Source of the DNA: Alkanophaga liquidiphilum
Lineage (GTDB): Archaea > Halobacteriota > Syntropharchaeia > Alkanophagales > B39-G2
Direction: 5' to 3'
NCBI GenBank assembly: GCA_029259535.1
Contig: JAPHEF010000033.1
Coordinates: 1-20,934 of the forward strand
Length of the DNA: 20,934 bases
Shown here: positions 16,693 to 20,934 of the stretch, piece after piece
How the letters are laid out: every line of letters starts with the position of its first letter
Position numbering within the stretch: position 1 is the stretch's first letter
Notes under the pieces: generated by a model
Seen by the model: only the letters and a program-made list of their open reading frames with translations
What the model was told of the DNA's origin: nothing
Databases searched by the model: none
Program-made: the position numbers and the translations under genes

Positions 16693-16730
16693 CGTCGGTG
16701 TAGATAACCGCAAGCATTTGCGGTGCGACG
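16693..16730. repeat. Two-step hairpin downstream of the small gene
   Basis: An inner perfect 7-bp stem (accgcaa 16707-16713 with ttgcggt 16718-16724, loop gcat) sits inside an outer 5-bp stem (cgtcg 16693-16697 with cgacg 16726-16730). The internal loop is nine bases on one side and one on the other. It begins 11 nt after the stop codon of the small gene. There is no following T-tract, so it may be a 3'-UTR or small-RNA structure. Confidence 0.55.
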
Positions 16731-16909
16731 GAACGAGTAGGGGGCGAATGCGGTGCCTGCAAGGTAAAGTGTGTCGTGGCGTTGTCGGCGCAAGAAGGCG
16801 TAGGGGATCAGGGAAACTTATTTCGAGCAAATAATTAGGACAGATTTTTGAAATCTAAGAATTTTAGGGCAAAATTTTTGAATTCCTAACTCTAGCAACC
16901 TTGTAATTG

Positions 16910-16916
16910 GGAGGTG
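16910..16916 (+). promoter_or_regulatory. Shine-Dalgarno site that decides the CbiX-fusion start
   Basis: The sequence ggaggtg ends 9 nt before the ATG at 16926. The GTG at 16914 and ATG at 16917 are in frame but overlap or touch this site, so they are unlikely starts. Confidence 0.6.
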
Positions 16917-16925
16917 ATGCGGGAG

Positions 16926-18773
16926 ATGATGCGAAAGGTCAAGATGTTGATTGTTACTGCCGTTCTAATATCGGCAGTTTCTTCAGTGCTGTTTTCGCTT
17001 TCGGTTGCGTTGCACGCACCGCATCAATGCATGTATGAGGAATTGCAAGAAGCGGCAGCAGAAGCGCAAGCAGAAGCGGCGCAAAGCGGCGAAAGCATGG
17101 GAACAGCGGGGAAAGGTGAAGGAAATGAGAGCGTTGGCATACTTGTAATTGCACACGGCAGTCCCAGAGGGACATGGTGCGAGCCTGTTCGTGAGGTTGT
17201 TCGCAGCGTTGCTTCAGAGCTTCCATATCCTGTTGAGCTTGGATTTTTAGAGTTTGTGCCGAATGAAACGATAAACATTGTAGTTGACAGGTTGAACGAG
17301 CATAATGTCACGAAAATTGTTGCAGTTCCTTTGTTCATCTCGTCACACAGCGGTCATATAGAGGAGATAAAGTATGTTCTACGCCTCCGAGAAACGCCTC
17401 CAGAGGAGGAGCTGATTCCAGTGAACACGACTGCGGAAATCGTTCTCACGGATGCGTTGGACAACAGCTCATTGCTCGCACAGACGCTTGCGGAGAACGC
17501 AGCAGAGCTCATTTCTGAGGCGGAGAACGAGACAGTTGTCTTCGCATCTCACGGCTGCTCCAACGCCACTTACTTTGAAAAATGGATTGAGAGCCACGAG
17601 TCGCTTGCGGAGCAGATAAAACTCATTTTGAGGCATCGGAAGGGCATTTCAATCGAAGATGTGCGCTTCGGTTTCATCCATTTGCCTGTTAAGGACAACG
17701 AAACTATACATCCAGAGCTTGGACTGCGAGCAGTTGTTGAGAATGTGAGCGTGAACTCAACGCCTGTCGTCGTTGCGAACATGGTGAGCGTGGGATTCTT
17801 CACGAAAACTTACATTCCGATGCTTCTTGAAAACTTAACATACAAATACAACGGTAGCAAAGCGCTCTGCCCTCACGAAAATATTGTGAAATGGGTGGAG
17901 ATTTCAGCGAGCAAGGAGATTTCAACATTTGTTCTGCAGATTTACGACTACGATGGCGAAACGCTTTTGAACATCACAATTGAGGAGGTCGGCGAGTATC
18001 ATGGCGAAATTTGTCCTTGCGTTGCGGCGGCGTTCAGGGCTACGCAGCTCGCATTCTCAAAATTTGAGAAGCCAGTGAGAGGCGACATTGAAGTCATCTG
18101 CGCTCATCCATCAAAGGGGCACAGACAAACATTTGAATACATTTTTGGCAGCGAGAATTTGAGAATTGAGCCTCCTGCGGGAACGGACATAGTGAATTTG
18201 AGTGTTGAGAACTACGCTTACACATTCATTCAGAAGTCAAGCGGGTATGAAGTTCATGTTGAGGCGAGAGAAGACATATTCCCAGAGCGATTCTTTGATT
18301 TGCGAAAGAGATGCAAGACCGGGACGGCGACACCAGAAGAGAAGAAAGCGTTTAAATATGCGAAAGAGGATTTGAAATCGGCGTTCCTTTACCTTCCTGA
18401 GGCTCGTGCGTTTGTGTATAACGTGACCATTGCGCCTCCGGCGCCGCCAAGCGTGGAGATATGGACGGACAAGCAGACGTACTACGTGTTTGACGCAATG
18501 AACGTAGGGCTCAGAGTTACGAATCCGGGCGCCAAGCCTTTCAACTGCCGGTTTGCAATCTGGCTCGAAATGCAGCCGTACGGCATGAACTTCCCAATCG
18601 TCTATAGGCACGTGACGCTGCCCGCAAACCTCGATTACAGCAATCCGGCTTTCCTGCGCTTCAGGCTGCCGTACATACTCCCCGGCACGTACGCGTGGCA
18701 CGCCGCCATCTTCGACCCGACGACCGGCGAACTCGTGTCGCACGACGCCGCAGAGTGGCAGTTCGGCTGGTAG
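16926..18773 (+). CDS. Secreted CbiX-like chelatase / FmdE domain / Ig-like fusion protein
   Basis: This 615-residue protein combines parts normally found in the cytoplasm with export signals. Residues 1-29 are a signal peptide or N-terminal anchor, followed by an Ala/Glu/Gln-rich linker. Residues 70-190 form a CbiX (sirohydrochlorin cobaltochelatase) domain with the metal-site histidine H77 in IAHGSPRG and H141/H144 in FISSHSGH. Residues 200-320 look like a second, degenerate CbiX domain: SHGCSN is kept but the second histidine region is lost (VSVGFFTKTY). Residues 355-500 resemble the FmdE domain, with HGEICPCVAAAFRAT (C363, C365) and the FmdE-type C-terminus. Residues 502-615 are a beta-rich Ig-like domain. 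Fifteen N-x-S/T sequons occur before residue 510 and none after. The last 110 codons are clearly more GC-rich. A role in extracytoplasmic metal or tetrapyrrole handling is inference. Confidence 0.82.
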   Translation: MMRKVKMLIVTAVLISAVSSVLFSLSVALHAPHQCMYEELQEAAAEAQAEAAQSGESMGTAGKGEGNESVGILVIAHGSPRGTWCEPVREVVRSVASELPYPVELGFLEFVPNETINIVVDRLNEHNVTKIVAVPLFISSHSGHIEEIKYVLRLRETPPEEELIPVNTTAEIVLTDALDNSSLLAQTLAENAAELISEAENETVVFASHGCSNATYFEKWIESHESLAEQIKLILRHRKGISIEDVRFGFIHLPVKDNETIHPELGLRAVVENVSVNSTPVVVANMVSVGFFTKTYIPMLLENLTYKYNGSKALCPHENIVKWVEISASKEISTFVLQIYDYDGETLLNITIEEVGEYHGEICPCVAAAFRATQLAFSKFEKPVRGDIEVICAHPSKGHRQTFEYIFGSENLRIEPPAGTDIVNLSVENYAYTFIQKSSGYEVHVEAREDIFPERFFDLRKRCKTGTATPEEKKAFKYAKEDLKSAFLYLPEARAFVYNVTIAPPAPPSVEIWTDKQTYYVFDAMNVGLRVTNPGAKPFNCRFAIWLEMQPYGMNFPIVYRHVTLPANLDYSNPAFLRFRLPYILPGTYAWHAAIFDPTTGELVSHDAAEWQFGW

Positions 18774-18843
18774 AAACGTCCGGTTTGAGGCGTGGTCGTC
18801 AAAGTCAAAGCACGTAGTCTATTTCCCACTCCTTGGGACTTCT

Positions 18844-19505
18844 TTATGAGAATGCGCACCTGAAGCCGACGTCGCGCATGATGAAGTGTGGCGGGTCCGC
18901 TCGACGTGGACGCAGGTCGTGTGCTCCTTCGGTCGGTTGGTTATACGAGCCGCCCCTGTTTATCCTCTCCGAATAGGGCAGAGGCGAGAAGCGGGGGTGC
19001 GTCGCCCAATCGTCAACCCACTCAAAGACGTTCCCGACCATGTCGTAGCAGCCGTAGGGGCTGACGCCGCCGTGGTACTTGTGGACGGGCGTCGTGTCGC
19101 CGATTCCGAATTCGAGGCTGTTGCACTTCTTCTCCGAAAACTCGTTGCCCCAAGGGTAGAGTCTGCCGTCGGTGCCGCGGGCGGCTTTCTCCCACTCCCT
19201 GCTCGTCGGCAGCCTCTTGCCTGCCCACGACGCGTAAGCGTGGGCTTCGCACCAGCTCACGCCCGCCACGGGGTGGTCGGGCTTGGTGGCTGCCGCCTCT
19301 CTGAAGTAGAGGTAGCGGGGGCTCTCCTTCGGGATGAAGGCGGTCTTCTCCACGAAACGCCAGAAGTCCTCGTTCGTCACCGGGTACTTGTCGATGTAAA
19401 AATTATAGTCGATGATCTCAATGCGACGCTCGACGCCGAAGAGGAACGGACCGGCGGGACCAGCACCATGACACGCCCGACCCTGTCGGTTAGCTCCTTC
19501 TTCAT
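18844..19505 (-). CDS. SUMF1/FGE-fold (formylglycine-generating-enzyme-like) protein, apparent frameshift near the N-terminus
   Basis: The body is a C-type-lectin-like SUMF1/FGE-sulfatase domain. It has YPVTNEDFWRFVE, HPVAGVSWCEAHAYASWAGKR, LPTSREWEKAARGTDGRLYPWGN, YDMVGNVFEWVDDW, INRGGSYNQP and the ending MRDVGFRCAF. This body is open in one minus-strand frame from 19455 down to the stop. The natural family N-terminus, MKKELTDRVGRVMVLVP starting at the ATG at 19505, lies in another frame and joins AGPFLFG only if one base is restored at about 19453-19457. The gene is therefore frameshifted, either truly or through a sequencing error. The paired catalytic cysteines of true FGE are not evident in the C-terminal part, so sulfatase activation is unlikely. 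It is convergent with the CbiX fusion gene, and its upstream side borders the integrase segment. Confidence 0.8.
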
Positions 19506-19611
19506 CAACTTTACAACGGCTTTGTTGGGATGTAAGGGTTGCAGGTGAAGCGTAACGGGGCGAGCGGATGTGCTCTGAGCGAGCCAACTAAGGGAAGCAC
19601 GGGACGAAAAA

Positions 19612-19619
19612 TTTATATG
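19612..19619 (+). promoter_or_regulatory. TATA box of the integrase module
   Basis: The sequence tttatatg within aaaaatttatatgcc is the clearest archaeal TATA box in the window. Its centre predicts a transcription start at about 19641, which is exactly the first base of a strong hairpin. Confidence 0.55.
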
Positions 19620-19640
19620 CCATGACGCTTTCAAAGCTGT

Positions 19641-19671
19641 CAGAAGCCCGCCAGATGTGAGGGCGGGTCTG
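19641..19671 (+). promoter_or_regulatory. Bulged leader hairpin before the integrase
   Basis: The arm cagaagcccgcc (19641-19652) pairs with ggcgggtctg (19662-19671) over ten base pairs, with two unpaired bases (ag, 19645-19646). The 9-nt loop contains a GTG that is in frame with the integrase. The structure would form the very 5' end of the transcript predicted from the TATA box. Confidence 0.6.
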
Positions 19672-19685
19672 CGCAATGCTACTGA

Positions 19686-19703
19686 GAGGGACATGAGGTC
19701 CTC
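19686..19703 (+). promoter_or_regulatory. Second leader hairpin holding the integrase ATG in its loop
   Basis: Bases gagggac (19686-19692) pair with gtcctc (19698-19703) with one bulged g, leaving the loop atgag. The ATG at 19693 is in the loop, and the purine-rich sequence that could act as ribosome binding site is in the 5' arm. This could dampen translation of the recombinase. Confidence 0.45.
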
Positions 19704-20745
19704 AAGATGCGTGGTAAGGGTTGAAAGGGGCAACAATGACATTGTAGTAAAATTTCCTTACAATCCAGATTACATTGCGAAAATTAAGAGTGTTAAAGGG
19801 TATAAGTGGCACCACGATGAAAAATACTGGAGCATTCCTTATTCTGAACTTGAAAGCCTTCTGTCAGCATTTGATGGCAGTAGAATTGAAGTTGATCCTT
19901 CTGTCTGGCTTTATGATCTGAGAAAAGAGCTGATGGTAAGAAAGTACAGCAGGAGAACTGTAAAGCTTTATCTGCATTACAATGAAGAATTTCTGAAATT
20001 CAGCAATAAAACACCGCATCAGGTATCAAATGAAGATATTAGGGATTATCTGTATTATCTGGCAGAAAAGAAGAGTGTTTCGGCATCAACTTTAAACATA
20101 GCAATAAATGCGCTGAAGTTTTACTATGACGAAGTGCTAAAGCGAAGATTTGCTTATATGATAAGGAGACCAAAGAAAGACAAAAAGCTGCCTGTTGTTT
20201 TGAGTCAGGAGGAAGTTTCAAGAATTTTATCTTCCGTTACAAATCCCAAGCACAGGCTGATCCTGATGCTCATGTATTCTGCCGGTTTGAGAGTTGGAGA
20301 AGTTGTAAAGCTTAAAATCGAAGACATCGATGCGAAGAGAAAATTGATCAGAATAAGGGGTGGAAAGGGCAGGAAGGATCGCTATACAATCCTTTCTGAG
20401 ATTGTGTTAAAAACCTTCAAAGAATACGTTGGAAAGTACAGGCCAGAAAAGTGGCTGTTTCCGGGACAGAGAAAAGACAGGCACATTTCAACGAGGACTG
20501 TTCAGGCAATCTTTGAGAGAGCAAGAAATAAAGCTGGCATTAAAAAGGATGCTACAGTTCATTCCTTGAGGCATTCATTCGCAACCCATTTACTCGAAAG
20601 TGGAGTTGATCTGAGATACATTCAGGAGTTGCTTGGTCACAAAAGTTCAAAAACGACAGAGATTTATACTCACGTGAGCACTAAAAATCTGAGTAAGATT
20701 AAGAGTCCGCTGGATATGCTGGGAGGTGAGGAGCATCCAGAATGA
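19693..20745 (+). CDS. Tyrosine recombinase / integrase (XerC/D-like)
   Basis: This is a site-specific recombinase of about 350 residues. Its N-terminal 60 residues (VVKFPYNPDYIAKIKSVKGY, then WHHDEKYWSIP) form a small HARP-like beta domain seen before some archaeal and bacterial recombinases. A SAM-like core-binding domain follows (SRRTVKLYLHYNEEFLKFSN). The catalytic domain shows all expected residues: Arg in AGLRVGE, Lys in GGKGRKDR, HSLRHSFATH (H-x-x-R), LGHKSSKTTEIYTH with the second His, and the nucleophile Tyr. The frame is open to a GTG at 19657, but that GTG lies in the leader hairpin; ATG 19693 is preferred and GTG 19711 is possible. The coding sequence is strongly AT-rich compared with the genes to its left, which points to recent transfer. 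The next two small genes overlap in series, as in an element operon. Confidence 0.9.
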   Translation: MRSSRCVVRVERGNNDIVVKFPYNPDYIAKIKSVKGYKWHHDEKYWSIPYSELESLLSAFDGSRIEVDPSVWLYDLRKELMVRKYSRRTVKLYLHYNEEFLKFSNKTPHQVSNEDIRDYLYYLAEKKSVSASTLNIAINALKFYYDEVLKRRFAYMIRRPKKDKKLPVVLSQEEVSRILSSVTNPKHRLILMLMYSAGLRVGEVVKLKIEDIDAKRKLIRIRGGKGRKDRYTILSEIVLKTFKEYVGKYRPEKWLFPGQRKDRHISTRTVQAIFERARNKAGIKKDATVHSLRHSFATHLLESGVDLRYIQELLGHKSSKTTEIYTHVSTKNLSKIKSPLDMLGGEEHPE

Positions 20746-20878
20746 GTATATACGCAATGCAGATATAATTCCAAAGTGGCATGATATACGCAATGCGTAT
20801 ATGAACGAGTTATATGACATTCCGCCCCTTCGCCAAATAGAAACGTTTAAGAGGTTGAAAGAAAATGAACGAAACTGA
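20726..20878 (+). CDS. Small overlapping ORF downstream of the integrase (50 residues)
   Basis: A frame that is open from 20693 to the TGA at 20876-20878 offers a GTG start at 20726 inside the integrase 3' end. The product is protein-like: RSIQNEYIRNADIIPKWHD, then IRNAYMNELYDIPPLRQIE and a charged KRLKENERN tail. A Y/D-IRNA motif occurs twice because the DNA repeat at 20748 and 20784 is read in the same frame. It overlaps the integrase by 20 bases and the next gene by 14 bases, which fits translational coupling. The ribosome binding site is poor (ggag touches the GTG). A shorter product from ATG 20801 is possible. It may instead be a regulatory spacer that happens to be open. Confidence 0.4.
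   Translation: MRSIQNEYIRNADIIPKWHDIRNAYMNELYDIPPLRQIETFKRLKENERN
20748..20802. repeat. Two copies of a 19-bp near-palindromic element
   Basis: The second copy, atatacgcaatgcgtatat at 20784-20802, is a perfect palindrome with 9-bp arms around a single central base. The first copy, at 20748-20766, shares the left 13 bases and ends agatat instead of gtatat, so it is an imperfect version. The copies start 36 bases apart. They lie after the integrase stop and before a TATA-like gttatatgac (20809-20818). This is a typical layout for a dimeric repressor or antitoxin operator, or for a recombinase binding site. Confidence 0.65.
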
Positions 20879-20934
20879 ATTTAAAAAGAAATTACAGGAA
20901 AAACTTCAAAAGAAATTAGAAAAAGATAAGGTTA
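20865..20934 (+). CDS. Partial lysine-rich protein gene, runs off the window end
   Basis: The ATG at 20865 has a ribosome binding site gaggt at 20851-20855 and opens a frame that continues to the last base. The 23 visible residues begin MNETEFKKKLQEKLQKKLEK, a charged amphipathic helix or coiled coil. It overlaps the end of the small ORF by 14 bases. Base composition is AT-rich like the integrase, so it belongs to the same imported segment. Too little is visible to name a family. Confidence 0.5.
   Translation, partial: MNETEFKKKLQEKLQKKLEKDKV

Noticed and set aside
18844..19505. SUMF1/C-type-lectin-fold gene as the variable protein of a diversity-generating retroelement
   Set aside because: No reverse transcriptase and no template repeat of the C-terminal coding region are visible in the window.
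19377..19742. Full 121-codon minus-strand frame covering the integrase start
   Set aside because: Only its segment from the ATG at 19505 to about 19456 is real (SUMF1 N-terminus); the remainder is antisense to the integrase leader or out of frame after the frameshift.
19693..20745. Integron integrase (IntI) with the leader hairpin as an attC-like site
   Set aside because: The protein lacks the extra IntI-specific segment between the WLFP motif and the HxLRHSFATH motif, and no array of attC-like cassettes is visible. A plain Xer-like recombinase fits better.
20742..20804. Two mini-peptides (MSIYAMQI and MIYAMRI) starting in the palindromic repeats
   Set aside because: They arise only because the same DNA repeat contains an ATG in both copies; the longer 50-codon frame and an operator role explain the sequence better.
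1..20934. CRISPR arrays, tRNA or rRNA genes, insertion sequences
   Set aside because: No regularly spaced repeats, no cloverleaf with conserved T-arm, no rRNA signature and no transposase gene were seen in any intergenic region.

Overview
The window reads as a piece of a euryarchaeal chromosome. The signs are archaeal TATA-like boxes 24-29 nt upstream of start codons (several transcripts look leaderless), an archaeal TrmY, an archaeal-type tRNA methylthiotransferase, a branched-polyamine synthase (BpsA, otherwise known mainly from thermophiles), a methanogen-length NifB, an eight-cluster polyferredoxin like FwdF, and a GT4/GH57 glycogen gene pair. A thermophilic methane- or alkane-metabolising or Archaeoglobus-like euryarchaeon would fit, but no single marker fixes the lineage.

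Layout. 1-356: no convincing gene, but a perfect 12-bp inverted repeat. 357-3175 (+): a MacB/LolD-type ABC exporter (ATPase and FtsX-like permease), then a metallo-beta-lactamase-fold hydrolase. 3238-5591: a tRNA methylthiotransferase (-) and bpsA (+), divergent from a 50-nt intergenic region. 5710-7723 (+): an unrecognised cysteine-containing protein and a PLP trans-sulfuration enzyme. 7896-9426: nifB (+) and trmY (-), convergent. 9590-12376 (+): a glycogen-synthase-like GT4 and a GH57 amylase. 12407-15713 (+): the polyferredoxin and an orphan N6-adenine DNA methyltransferase. 15714-16925: gene-poor, with one small protein gene and a structured hairpin. 16926-18773 (+): a secreted CbiX/FmdE/Ig-like fusion protein with 15 N-glycosylation sequons. 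18844-19505 (-): a SUMF1/FGE-fold gene with an apparent one-base frameshift. 19600-20934 (+): an AT-rich segment with a tyrosine recombinase, an overlapping 50-codon ORF containing two near-palindromic repeats, and the start of a further lysine-rich gene. This last segment looks like the edge of an integrated element.

How the genes fit together. Most of the left part is informational and metabolic housekeeping: tRNA modification, polyamines, sulfur amino acids, reserve polysaccharide, and electron transfer linked to formylmethanofuran. The right part, from the methyltransferase on, is accessory. It holds an orphan methyltransferase, gene debris, an unusual extracytoplasmic chelatase-like fusion, a damaged SUMF1 gene and an integrase module of clearly lower GC. 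The most unusual items are the secreted CbiX-FmdE fusion, the integrase leader (two hairpins with candidate start codons in their loops), and the small overlapping ORF downstream of the integrase.
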